A stretch of 64,000 nucleotides of DNA from Shewanella phaeophyticola (GTDB lineage: Bacteria; Pseudomonadota; Gammaproteobacteria; Enterobacterales; Shewanellaceae). Position 1 is the first letter of the stretch, and each line of letters starts with the position of its first letter. The translations under genes and the position numbers were made by a program. The DNA is taken from the NCBI RefSeq assembly GCF_025398315.1, contig NZ_JAODOQ010000001.1, positions 3,782,001-3,846,000 of the forward strand. The letters run 5' to 3'. The notes beneath the pieces are model-generated. The model was not told the origin of the DNA. It was given only the letters and a program-made list of their open reading frames with translations, and searched no databases. This document shows positions 49,595 through 58,960 of this stretch, piece by piece.

Positions 49595-50128
49595 ATGAAG
49601 ATTGTTGGCGATTCTGAACACTTTCAGCAGCCCTATGATAACGATGACGATTACGTCAGCAGAACAGAATTTAAAAAAGAAAGCGAAGATGCTCAAGCAC
49701 TTGGCATGCGCTTAGTTGCGCTAAGTAAAACTCAACTAGATAAAATGGATTTAGATGAGTTTCTTTACGACGCTATCTTAAAATCAAAACTCATTAAGCA
49801 AAAAACCGAAGCGTATCGCCGCCATTTGCAATACATCGGTAAGCTAATGCGTGGCTTTGATCACGAACCTATTCAAACAGCACTAGATAAAGTCTTGAAT
49901 AAGAACAATAATGAAGCTGCTCAGTTACAAATCTTTGAAAAGATGCGCGAGCGCTTATTGGCTAACGGTGACGATGAAGTCCAAAGTTTATTAGATCAAC
50001 ACCCACAGCTAGAGCGTCAAAAATTGCGTCAATTGATCCGCCAAGCTAATAAAGAATTAGCCAAAGTGCCAGAATCAAAGTCGTCTAAAGAATTGTTTAA
50101 ATACTTACGTGCTGAGATAAAAGAGTAA
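49595..50128 (+). CDS. darP: Ribosome-associated protein DarP (YjgA, DUF615)
   Basis: This 177-residue basic/acidic helical protein assists 50S ribosome assembly. It carries the DUF615 signature features: ALGMRLVALSKTQLDKMDL, RRHLQYIGKLMR, and a helical tail KLRQLIRQANKEL. The ATG at 49595 (MKIVGDSEHF) with GAGG upstream is preferred to 49556. Its divergence from pmbA is the usual gammaproteobacterial arrangement. Confidence 0.93.
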   Translation: MKIVGDSEHFQQPYDNDDDYVSRTEFKKESEDAQALGMRLVALSKTQLDKMDLDEFLYDAILKSKLIKQKTEAYRRHLQYIGKLMRGFDHEPIQTALDKVLNKNNNEAAQLQIFEKMRERLLANGDDEVQSLLDQHPQLERQKLRQLIRQANKELAKVPESKSSKELFKYLRAEIKE

Positions 50129-50175
50129 GCCCTATACTCAAAATAGTCTGATTAATCGAAAGAAGGATGTGGCTA

Positions 50176-52657
50176 ATGCAGCTTGGAACAACGATACGTG
50201 CACTTTTTTTATCTCTTGCTTCAATATTGTTATTTACAGGTTGTAACGGAGCCTCAGATGACTCCGACTCAGATACATCAGATGACAGTTATAGCCTGTC
50301 GGTTAGCTACCAGGATGTAGTTAATGGCCAATGTGATGCCAGTACCGACAGTTTAGTCTTTGATCTCAACGACAGTGTTTGTGCCGTAGCCACACTGACA
50401 TTAGGTAATGCTAGCGTCAGTGGTGCACTTATCGAGTTTAGTACCAGCAATGCCACATTAAGCAATGCATCCGTATTAACCGATACAAGCGGCATAGCAA
50501 CGACTTTTATTACCTCTACCAGCACAGAAGCTGGCACGTTAACGGCAACCTACACCTCTGATGACGATGACAGTGTTAGCGACACTCGTAACTACCAATT
50601 TAAAGAGTACAGCACCACAGCCCCCGCTGAAGCGCTAAACTTTACCGTGTCAATCAGTGACAGTAGCGGAGTGATTACCCGTTTTAATGTGGATGACACA
50701 GTACAACTTAATGCAACGCTAACCGACAGCGAAAACCAGGGCATAGCCAATCAAATTGTGACCTTTAACGCTGGCAGCGCCACCTTATCTCCAACTACCG
50801 CACTCACTACAGACTCTGGCGTTGCAACGTTAAGCTTTACGCCTACCGATTCAGAATTAGGGGCTAGCCTTCTTACCGCTACCGCAGAATATGAAGACAC
50901 TACATTAACCGCGACCAGTGCCTATGAAGTGCTTGCATCGACCGATGTTACGACTGACGGCACTGTAATGATGGGCTCTTACAATGACAACGATGAATTT
51001 GTTGAAAACCTATTAGCGACAACCTTAACAGCTGATACAGAGGGTAATTACACCATTAGCGCGGGCGGCTCATTTGGCGTAACTGCCACCCTAGTGACAG
51101 AAGCAGACGATGGTACGATTACTCGCTTACAAAGCCCTATCAGTATCAGCTTTAGTTCAGACTGTACAACCAACGACAATGCAACCTTAGACACACCGGT
51201 GACCACAGTATCAGGCTCAGCCAGCTCGACGTTTTCAGACACCAGTTGTAGTGGCAACAGTGAAAGCACTGACACCATTGTCGCCAGTGCAACCGTGAAT
51301 GACACAAGCTTAAGCGCGAGCTTACCTTTTACATTAGCACGCCAAACATTATCAAATATTAGTTTTGTGTCGGCAGACCCAACTCAAATCCGCATCAAAG
51401 GTTCTGGTGGCACAGATACCACTGAGTCTTCTTTGGTGACGTTCTTGGTAAGCAGCGCAAATGGCCAACCTGCAGCTCAGCAAGAGGTTGACTTTAGCCT
51501 CGACACCACGGTTGGTGGCTTACAATTTTCTAATGGTGAAATTACTGATAGCAGCATCACTAATTCTGAAGGCGTCGTAAGTGTGAGAGTTCAAGCTGGT
51601 ACTATACCGACCCCTGTACGCGTGATGGCATCGACTACCGATGCCGACACAGGTGACACCATTACCAGCCAATCAGAACAACTCACAGTCAATACCGGAC
51701 TGCCGCAGCAATTGGGCTTTAGTATCTCGGCGTCAAGCTCAAACCCTGAAGCGGGCGACTACAATGGCGAAGATGTCACGATAACAGTCTATGCATCAGA
51801 CAGCTTTGGTAACCCAGCACCTGATGACACCACGGTTAACTTTACAACAGAAGGTGGCCAAATTGAGCCATCATGTAGCATCGTAAGCGGTACCTGTAGC
51901 GTCACCTGGACATCGACATCACCACGGGTAACCGATCACCGTATCACCATTTTAGCTTATGCACTTGGTCACGAAACCTTTTTCGATACCAATGGCAATA
52001 ACGTGTTTGATGATGAAGATGGCAGCGCCGTTAACGGCTGTATAAGCGGTACAACGTCTGTTGAGTGTAGCGGTAACGGCATGGATGTTGAAACCTATCA
52101 AGACAGTGGTTTTGTTGATTTACCTGACGCCTTTAGAGATGACGATGAGTCGGGCGATCGCCAATCTGCTGAGGTGTATTTCAATACTCAATCAAGTAGC
52201 ACCTATCAAGGAGCCGACGGTGTATTTAACGCTACCACAATGCCAAGGTGACTTATGTGACAGTTCGGCCATGACAACGTATATCCGTAAGGCATTAGTA
52301 TTAACCATGTCTGGGTCAACGGCTAACTTTACAGTAAGTCAAAATGGTTCAGTGATTAATGATTTTGATACTGACATTCAGGATATCGCCAATGGCGACT
52401 CGGCGACTTTTAGTGTGGTACTCAGCGACAGTGCCGACCAAATATTACCGTCTGGCACAACCTTATCTGTGAGCAGCAGTGAGGGTGAATTAACATTCTC
52501 TGGATACACAGTACCCGACCGTAACTCAGCTGGCGGCACCTCCACATCATTTACGATAACCAATGATGACAACACGGGCACTAGCTTCGTGACCTTAACC
52601 GCCACCACACCAAAAGGCGTAGTGACTGAACTGAGCTTCTTTGTCACCTTGCTGTAA
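50176..52657 (+). CDS. Multi-domain bacterial Ig-like surface lipoprotein, frameshifted
   Basis: This predicted lipoprotein (LLFTGC, Cys near 23) of about 826 residues is built from Ig-like (Big_1/invasin-type) domains of about 100 residues, seen from repeated phrases such as GIATTFITS, GVATLSFTP, GVVSVRVQ and SCSVTWTS. An EF-hand-like acidic loop (DTNGNNVFDDED) lies near residue 615. The frame breaks near 52237; removing one A (NATTCQGDLC) joins it to a last domain ending at 52657. ATG 50176 fits the AAGGA site. An adhesin or envelope role is inferred. Confidence 0.83.
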
Positions 52658-52678
52658 CTCATCATCATTACCATCAAC

Positions 52679-52708
52679 AAAAGCCTGCTGAATACGCAGG
52701 CTTTTTTG
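52679..52708 (+). terminator. Terminator of Ig-like lipoprotein gene
   Basis: AAGCCTGC / GCAGGCTT stem with a 7-base loop and a T run. Confidence 0.88.
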
Positions 52709-52871
52709 TGATTGGAATTTGTTGATAAGTTGTTACAATAGCAAGCGAGAATACCGTAAACCTTTTACTGAGTATTTCAATCTATCATCTGCGTAACCCA
52801 ACGATAAACAGGGCTAGTTTATTTATACGAGAAACAGGTAAACGTTTCTCGACGCATACTAAGGAACAATA

Positions 52872-53273
52872 ATGCGCAAACTTTATGTACTTTCTACTTT
52901 AACCGCAGGCGTGCTACTAAGCGCTTGTGCTGCAAAGCCACCTATCGTGGCACAAAATAAGACTGTGGTAGTCAATGACCAAACTATTGTATTTGGTGGT
53001 ATATACGACAAAGAAAAAAACAAATTGCAACTCATCGCCAATGGCGACGCAATCATGCAAGGTCGATTCCCTCCTATGACCCCAACCCAACACCTTAACG
53101 CTAAGTTAAATGGTATGGCTGTTAAAGGCGATTGCTATTTTGGTTCTGTTTTAGGTGATCAAGGTGGAGCTTTTGGTGTTGTGGCCAGTATTGTTCAATC
53201 AACAAAAAACAGCACTGCTGACAAGTGTGACATCTTTATTGATGGCGAGCAGAAAGAAACACTTTATTTCTAA
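52872..53273 (+). CDS. Small hypothetical lipoprotein
   Basis: This 133-residue protein has a lipoprotein signal (LLSACAA, Cys near 19) and an otherwise unrecognised domain with two later Cys (GDCYFG, DKCDIF) that might pair. An AAGGA site lies upstream of the ATG. It is monocistronic and of unknown function. Confidence 0.72.
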   Translation: MRKLYVLSTLTAGVLLSACAAKPPIVAQNKTVVVNDQTIVFGGIYDKEKNKLQLIANGDAIMQGRFPPMTPTQHLNAKLNGMAVKGDCYFGSVLGDQGGAFGVVASIVQSTKNSTADKCDIFIDGEQKETLYF

Positions 53274-53624
53274 TTGATAAACCCATTAAGCGCTAGCCCT
53301 GCTTACTTTGCTTTGGACAATTGCACACCTATGGTGCATATGGTTTTCAATAAAGCACTAATACGATTCAATTCGCTCATAACTTACATTGCAAGATTAT
53401 GTTTTTATATGATTTTATAGTGTGGTCTAATCTTTGCTGCAGTTATGTTTTAAAGCTATTTTTGTATATGCCCAATCGACCTGGTTACGAGTAACCCAAA
53501 CCATAGGTAAACGCTCATGCACACTTGGTATTCGTGTATAATCCGTAATACTGATGTAATGATGTTAATTGTGCCGTTATGCCAATCGAAAAAAGATACA
53601 AATCGCTTTGTTGTTGAGAATTAA
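53274..53624. other. Gene-free interval upstream of LysR gene
   Basis: No reading frame is supported. A short palindrome TGCAC...GTGCA lies near 53319-53335. A TATAAT-like element (GTATAATCC, near 53535) may be the promoter of the LysR gene. Confidence 0.5.
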
Positions 53625-54515
53625 ATGATCCCTTTACATACCTCTATGCGCGGCCTACGTTGTTTTTGCGTTGCTGCTGAATGCTTAAGCTTTAAAGAAA
53701 CAGCTAAAAAGCTGTACCTTACGCCGTCTGCGGTAAGCCACCAAATTAAGCAACTAGAGGAAACTCTCAATCAGCAATTGTTTATTCGTCAAACTCGTTC
53801 AATAGCCCTAACAGAAGTAGGATCGCGTTTTTACCAGGCTATCGAACCGGTAATGCAACAATTGGTCAATACTGTCAGCGAGTTCAACCAATCAGACCGC
53901 ATGCTCGAGGTCAGTATTTCGATGCCAGAATTTTTTGCCAGCGAACTGTTTATGCCTAAATTGATTGGCTGGTCATCTAAATACCCTAATATCAACCTCA
54001 AGCTTGAAACTATAAAGTCGCGCACCGATGCCATTAAGCACACCGACGTCTCTATTATGTTGTCAGGGAAACAACAAACTACTGACGATATTTATGATTT
54101 ATTCCCCATCACCTATATACCAGCATGCAATCCACAACTTCACAGTGATTTAGCCTCACAGGGGTTTAACGCGTTAACTAAAGTACCGTTAATATTGCAT
54201 AAAGCCAGACCATACGCCTGGCATCAATGGGCAGAAAGCGTCGGGTTTGATGGTTTTCAACCTAAGCAAATCATCCAATTAGACAGCATGTTTAGCGTTG
54301 CCCGTGCCGCAGAGCAAGGGTTGGGCGTAGCATTAATCCCGTTGCCCATCAGCCAAGCATGGTTTGACAATAAAACCTTAATTCCACTATTTAGCCACCC
54401 GCTGTTTAGCCACGACCGTTATTACCTTGTGCGTCACACCAACGAACAGCAGCGCCCAGAAGTACAACTGCTTATCGATTGGATCCTTAAAAGCTTTCAC
54501 GATGAGAATCATTAA
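53625..54515 (+). CDS. LysR-family transcriptional regulator (GcvA-like)
   Basis: This 296-residue regulator has an N-terminal winged helix-turn-helix (LRCFCVAAECLSFKETAKKL, LTPSAVSHQIKQLE) and a LysR substrate domain (about 95-290) with the GLGVALIPLPI segment. It most resembles the GcvA/AmpR type. No obvious partner gene lies next to it, so the target is unknown. Confidence 0.9.
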   Translation: MIPLHTSMRGLRCFCVAAECLSFKETAKKLYLTPSAVSHQIKQLEETLNQQLFIRQTRSIALTEVGSRFYQAIEPVMQQLVNTVSEFNQSDRMLEVSISMPEFFASELFMPKLIGWSSKYPNINLKLETIKSRTDAIKHTDVSIMLSGKQQTTDDIYDLFPITYIPACNPQLHSDLASQGFNALTKVPLILHKARPYAWHQWAESVGFDGFQPKQIIQLDSMFSVARAAEQGLGVALIPLPISQAWFDNKTLIPLFSHPLFSHDRYYLVRHTNEQQRPEVQLLIDWILKSFHDENH

Positions 54516-54548
54516 CTCTCGTAGATATTGAGCTAACCAGTAATGCTA

Positions 54549-54906
54549 ATACCAATTCCACTAATTATCTGGTCATTCAGCGGTAATTCTGTGCCTTCTA
54601 GGCAAGTAATAGGATTGTAGGCATAGTTGCTCTCGGCAACTGCTCCTGCGTTGCTCTACCTCCTGCATCCATGCAGTCGTCGGCAACTGCTCCTGCGTTG
54701 CTCTACCTCCTGCATCCATGCAGTCGTACGTCAAAATACTATTAAGCAGCATAGAAGGCACAGAAACCCGCCTTGCAGGAGGCGCTCAGACTGTCCATTT
54801 CTTTGTTGCATTGCCTTAGAAGGGAGTAACCATTATTTCAACAATGCGCCTCAAACTGAACAGTCTGAGCGACTCTGATTGGTCACATAATTAATGGAAA
54901 TGGTAT
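54549..54906. mobile_element. 358-bp inverted-repeat element with internal tandem duplication
   Basis: The ends match as inverted repeats over about 32 bases (ATACCAATTCCACTAATTAT at left; its counterpart ATACCATTTCCATTAATTAT read from the right). A second inner complementary pair (CTCAGACTGTCCA / CAGTCTGAG) flanks the right half. There is no transposase, and the short reading frames inside are not genes. It is distinct from the CTAGGGTCTG family. Confidence 0.75.
54634..54727. repeat. Two tandem copies of a 47-bp unit
   Basis: The unit beginning CGGCAACTGCTCCTGCG and ending CATGCAGTCGT occurs twice without any mismatch (54634-54680 and 54681-54727). It sits inside the inverted-repeat element, so copy number may vary between strains. 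Confidence 0.9.
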
Positions 54907-54935
54907 AACACGCTTTTTGCGCCACACTCGAGGGG

Positions 54936-55328
54936 TTAGCGACGGCCTTCTGGCTTTTCCATTCTCCAGGCTATATACGGGAATTGAAGCCAAAATGAAA
55001 AGTAGAAAAAGCTTAAATACCAGTATGAAAAAACAAAATTGATGCCTAAGTCTTTATATACCCCGAGAAGCAAATAATCGTAAATAAACAAAGGTAGGGT
55101 TAAGTAAAACGCAAGCCAGCATGAGTTAATAACATGCTTCCCATCACTCCAGTATTTTTTCAACGTAATCTTAGTAATAGGAATGTATAGCAAGGTTACA
55201 AGTGGCAATAAGGGTAATTTTATCCAAAACGGCCATTGTTGATAATAATCAGGCAGACCAATCAGATAAAAGCTCAGCCAAGTCACAAAACTATAGCCAA
55301 GCAGTTTACCGTGTTGAAGTGTATTCAT
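54936..55328 (-). CDS. Small hypothetical inner-membrane protein
   Basis: This 130-residue aromatic-rich protein has four predicted helices (about 9-25, 34-51, 66-85, 95-118) and a basic C-terminus (EKPEGRR). No family was recognised. It is a single gene. Confidence 0.62.
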   Translation of the reverse strand: MNTLQHGKLLGYSFVTWLSFYLIGLPDYYQQWPFWIKLPLLPLVTLLYIPITKITLKKYWSDGKHVINSCWLAFYLTLPLFIYDYLLLGVYKDLGINFVFSYWYLSFFYFSFWLQFPYIAWRMEKPEGRR

Positions 55329-55700
55329 TGTTATCCTTAATCAATCTGCGCTTAATGAGTTTGTGTCATCTCCACTTTGCGTCTTTGTTTTATGCTATCT
55401 CACTTTACTTTTATAGGGTAGCTTTCTGAAAAAAATCACCTAACAGATTGTTATAAAACGCTTTTAGAAAGAAAAAGCCTGTCATATTTTCAACATTTTT
55501 TGACTTGCCTCCATAAATCACGCTTTATACGGTATTACACAGTGCACGCCCACATCGGTTACCCCTTCGCTCAGCACCTCTTTATCTATAGATGAATAAT
55601 TTTAACCTATTAATGCGTTTTTTATCGTTTGTCGCCTGTATGCCTTTTCACTAAAGTTCAACTGTAGCGCGGCGCTACGACATTTTAGAGGAGCAACATC
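55329..55700. other. Gene-free interval upstream of the small TPR protein
   Basis: No gene is supported. A perfect short hairpin GTAGCGC-G-GCGCTAC (55664-55678) lies just before the GAGGAG ribosome site of the next gene and could affect its translation. Confidence 0.5.
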
Positions 55701-56213
55701 ATGAACAAGAACATCATTACAGGCCTAATCAGTGCCACATTATTACTGACCGCATCAGCAAGCGTTATGGCCGACAACCAAGGTCAACAAATCAGTAGCA
55801 ATGCATACAAAATGGTACTTGTTGAAGATGTGCCAGGCGTAGACGCATTGCAAACCGGCCATGTAGAAGAAGGCTTAAACGCAACTTTAGCCGCAAGTAA
55901 ATATACCGTGGATGACTATTCACGCAATGTGAATTTATGCGCCGGTTACGTACAAATGTCTGACATGGAAAAAGCACAAAAAGCCTGCAGTGCCGCAGTA
56001 AAAAGCGCACGTTCTTTAGTGGCTGTTCCATCTATGTCTGTTCGTGCTTACGCTTACAACAACCGTGGCGTAATGAAATTAATGAACCACGATAACTTAG
56101 GCGCACTCGCTGACTTTAAACGCGCAGCTAAAGTCGATAACAGCAGTATCTACAAGCATAACCTAAAGCGTTTAGAAGCCGCATTAAACACGGCACAAAC
56201 TGGCACCTTATAA
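55701..56213 (+). CDS. Periplasmic TPR-like small protein
   Basis: This 170-residue protein has a cleavable signal (ASASVMADN, cleaved about residue 25) and a C-terminal tetratricopeptide-like pair (YAYNNRGVMKLMNHDNLGAL followed by FKRAAKVD). An earlier half-repeat (NLCAGYVQMSDMEKAQKACSAA) contains two Cys. It has a strong GAGGAG site. Function unknown; a scaffolding role is only a guess. Confidence 0.78.
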   Translation: MNKNIITGLISATLLLTASASVMADNQGQQISSNAYKMVLVEDVPGVDALQTGHVEEGLNATLAASKYTVDDYSRNVNLCAGYVQMSDMEKAQKACSAAVKSARSLVAVPSMSVRAYAYNNRGVMKLMNHDNLGALADFKRAAKVDNSSIYKHNLKRLEAALNTAQTGTL

Positions 56214-56223
56214 TTAGCGTGAC

Positions 56224-56492
56224 CTAGGGTCTGTTGATCTTTGCTGGTTGAATTTTGTTCGAGTTAAAAATGTTTTAATCGAGGCGAATGGATTGATGCC
56301 TAGCAATCTAAGCAAAATCCATTTAACAAAGAGTAAAACGTTTTTAGCCGAACCCTTCGGGCAGCGTTTGTTGGCCATTTTTACTGCGTTATCGACTTTT
56401 TATGTAGAATAACTACACCTCAAAGTCTCTGCCTTGTACAAATGTCCAACAATTCGCTGCAAAAACAACCTTGAAAGATCAACAAACCCTAG
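56224..56492. mobile_element. MITE-like element copy 2 (inverted relative to copy 1)
   Basis: This 269-bp element is bounded by CTAGGGTCTGTTGATCTTT and its inverse (GATCAACAAACCCTAG). The interior is the reverse complement of copy 1 with few changes. A further partial end (CTAGGGTCTGCTTAG) directly follows at 56489, perhaps a remnant of another insertion. Confidence 0.85.
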
Positions 56493-56548
56493 GGTCTGCT
56501 TAGTTCAGTTAGTGAGAAATAGTCACATCTAAGTGAGTAAGATGCGAT

Positions 56549-56582
56549 AGACAGGCCAATCATTGCGATGCCTGTCTTTTTA
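56549..56582 (+). terminator. Stem-loop terminator after the TPR gene/MITE
   Basis: AGACAGGC / GCCTGTCT with a 13-base loop and five T on the plus strand. Confidence 0.7.
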
Positions 56583-56621
56583 TTTCGACAACAATTAACC
56601 ATGTTGAATGTAATCGCAAGT

Positions 56622-57770
56622 TTAACTTAACATCACTTTAGCCTGTTTTTGTCTCGCGGCTACCCTCATGATTGCAATACACGCAAACACCGCAAATAAT
56701 CCCCAAAGCTGTAGCCATTTAGGCATAACCGCTAACCAACCCGCACCAAGTTGATTGAGCTCTAGCATTCCCATAATGGCGGGCACTGCAGGAATGAGCT
56801 GCGATATCATCACCAACGGTTCAGGGATTAAGGCAATAGGCCATACAAATCCCGACACAAATAACACTGGCATCGACATCAATAAGTACACCTGAGTTGA
56901 TAAGTCACGCCGAGTAAATAAACTACTAAACACAATTCCCAACGCAGCTGTGGCTAATATAAATGGCAGCATAAATAAGCTCACTTCACTAATGGTTGCC
57001 ACAACACTGACCTGATACCAATAAAAGCAGTACCCCAAGTAAAAGCTACTGAACACACTATAAATCAGTAAAAATACACTTAAACGGGCAAACACCAAAA
57101 CGCCGGGGCTCACGTGTTGCCAATACCCAGGCCGACGCCATTGGCCTGCACCTAAAATCCCAGTGCCAATTAATAACGTTTGATGCAATATCAGTAAAAA
57201 GAGACCGGGGATCACATAAGGTGTATAACCCAAACTCGGATTAAATGCTGGCACTGAGTTGATATTAATTGAGTTAACACTTTGCTGAGCCAATTGCGGG
57301 TTTTGCCCTCGAGCCAGCAAGCCGATAAGTTGCACTTGTTTACTGGCATCTAAACCCGCAGCCACGAGCCCTTCTGCTACTGCAGAATAAATTAAAAAAT
57401 AACTGGCATCGCCGCCATAGCTTAACGTTGCGCCCTTACCTAGCAATAAATCTCGCCTAAAATTGGTTGGGATCACCAATAAACCATGAGCCTTGCCCTC
57501 GCTTATCCAGGTTTCAGCTTCATCAATACTGCCAAGATTGGCTAAAATATGAATTTTGGCACTGGCATCGGCATGGCGAGTCACTAAACGGCTTAGTGAT
57601 GAGTTGTCATGATCAACCACAACCACTTGTTGCTCGGTAGGTACTTGGTTTAAATACGGTAATGGATACAATACCGAATAAAACAACACCCCACCAAATA
57701 GGGTCACTATAATCGCTTTGTCAGCTAAAATAGCCTTAAACTCAGCAAGCATTAACTGCCAGAGGTTCAT
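56622..57770 (-). CDS. ABC-2 type permease subunit (second)
   Basis: This 382-residue permease of the ABC2_membrane_3 type has an N-terminal helix (about 16-36), a large periplasmic domain (to about 170) and five more helices. Its ATG overlaps the end of the first permease. The two are similar in layout and length and likely make a heterodimer. No ATP-binding subunit is encoded nearby, so it must borrow one or work otherwise. Confidence 0.9.
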   Translation of the reverse strand: MNLWQLMLAEFKAILADKAIIVTLFGGVLFYSVLYPLPYLNQVPTEQQVVVVDHDNSSLSRLVTRHADASAKIHILANLGSIDEAETWISEGKAHGLLVIPTNFRRDLLLGKGATLSYGGDASYFLIYSAVAEGLVAAGLDASKQVQLIGLLARGQNPQLAQQSVNSININSVPAFNPSLGYTPYVIPGLFLLILHQTLLIGTGILGAGQWRRPGYWQHVSPGVLVFARLSVFLLIYSVFSSFYLGYCFYWYQVSVVATISEVSLFMLPFILATAALGIVFSSLFTRRDLSTQVYLLMSMPVLFVSGFVWPIALIPEPLVMISQLIPAVPAIMGMLELNQLGAGWLAVMPKWLQLWGLFAVFACIAIMRVAARQKQAKVMLS

Positions 57771-58942
57771 TAACTTACCTCCTGATTAACGTCACTTGAG
57801 GTTAAATCAGTCTTTGGGACATCTTTGGCTTTATTGGCGAAAAACACAATGAAAGGCAACAACAATAAAAAGCCCCAATAATTACTGATTTGCCCCAACA
57901 CATGAGGTAACTCGACCCCATAACTGATCACGCTCACGTGAGAGTCTATGTAATGACTCGAGGGCATCACTAAGCGCCACCACTGGGCGAGCAAAGGCAT
58001 ATCATTCACCGGGAAGGTAATCCCCATAAATGCAAACGCTGGGGCAAATAATGCCGTGCAAAAGCTCACACTACGAGCACTATCACGCATCCCTGTAAAT
58101 ATCACTAATACCATTAACCACAGCGCCATTAACATTGCTAACTGCGCTAGCATTAAGTCAACCAAAGCGCCAGCGGCAGGTAACCCTAAGTAATGATATA
58201 ACCACAATAAAATGAACCCGCCATGCAGTAACATAATAGGGCTATAAAACAGAATCTTAGTGGCGATTAACGCCCAGATTTGTTTAGGGAAATAATAGCG
58301 ATTTTGGTATAAGATTAGCTCTTGATTGAGACTATTAACAAACACCAACATCGATAATAATTGCCATAATGCAATCAAAATGGGCGGCACTAAAAAACCG
58401 ACATAATTGTTATTACGATTAAATAATGCGGTGGTTTGATTGGTGATGGGGCTCAAACTAACATCGACGGTGGCTTTGTTAGCGCCATTAAGTAGCAAGC
58501 GCTGCTGACCTATTTGAGTCAGCCCCTCAGCTAAGCTCAGCTGTAACTGGCTTGACAGCAATTTACCCACCAGCAAAAACTGGCTGTTGTAGCGGATATC
58601 AATGGTGGGCTGCTTAGCCGTCAGCAGATCTTTTTTCAGCTGATACGGCAACACCACCATGGCATACACCTGGGTTTGGCGCATTGCCTCTATTGCTTGA
58701 GCTTCATTGGCATAGGATTGTGGCGCAATAACAGCGTTAGCAGCCAGTTGGCGAGTTAACATGCGGCTAATTTGACTGTTATCAACATCAACAACCGCAA
58801 CAGGCAGTTGCCGTGGTAACCCTGCGCTGAACAGCCACCATAATGCCAGTACGCCAATGAGTGGAATATAGCTTATCAAGGCCAACTGCCATGGCGAATG
58901 CCACAGGGCGTTGAATTCTCGCTTAAATAACTCTGTCATCAT
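57770..58942 (-). CDS. ABC-2 type permease subunit (first)
   Basis: This 390-residue permease has the same plan as its downstream partner: an N-terminal helix near 17-40 (LALISYIPLIGVLALWWLF), a periplasmic domain with VAVVDVDNSQISRML, and a C-terminal helical bundle (180-370). It follows the HlyD gene by 18 bases. It resembles YbhS/YbhR and YhhJ-like export permeases. Confidence 0.9.
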   Translation of the reverse strand: MMTELFKREFNALWHSPWQLALISYIPLIGVLALWWLFSAGLPRQLPVAVVDVDNSQISRMLTRQLAANAVIAPQSYANEAQAIEAMRQTQVYAMVVLPYQLKKDLLTAKQPTIDIRYNSQFLLVGKLLSSQLQLSLAEGLTQIGQQRLLLNGANKATVDVSLSPITNQTTALFNRNNNYVGFLVPPILIALWQLLSMLVFVNSLNQELILYQNRYYFPKQIWALIATKILFYSPIMLLHGGFILLWLYHYLGLPAAGALVDLMLAQLAMLMALWLMVLVIFTGMRDSARSVSFCTALFAPAFAFMGITFPVNDMPLLAQWWRLVMPSSHYIDSHVSVISYGVELPHVLGQISNYWGFLLLLPFIVFFANKAKDVPKTDLTSSDVNQEVS

Positions 58943-58960
58943 TAAGCCTTGTACTCTGGC

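Noticed and set aside
54573-54878. Short frames on both strands in 54573-54878
   Set aside because: They lie within the inverted-repeat element and repeat the same peptide because of the 47-bp tandem duplication.
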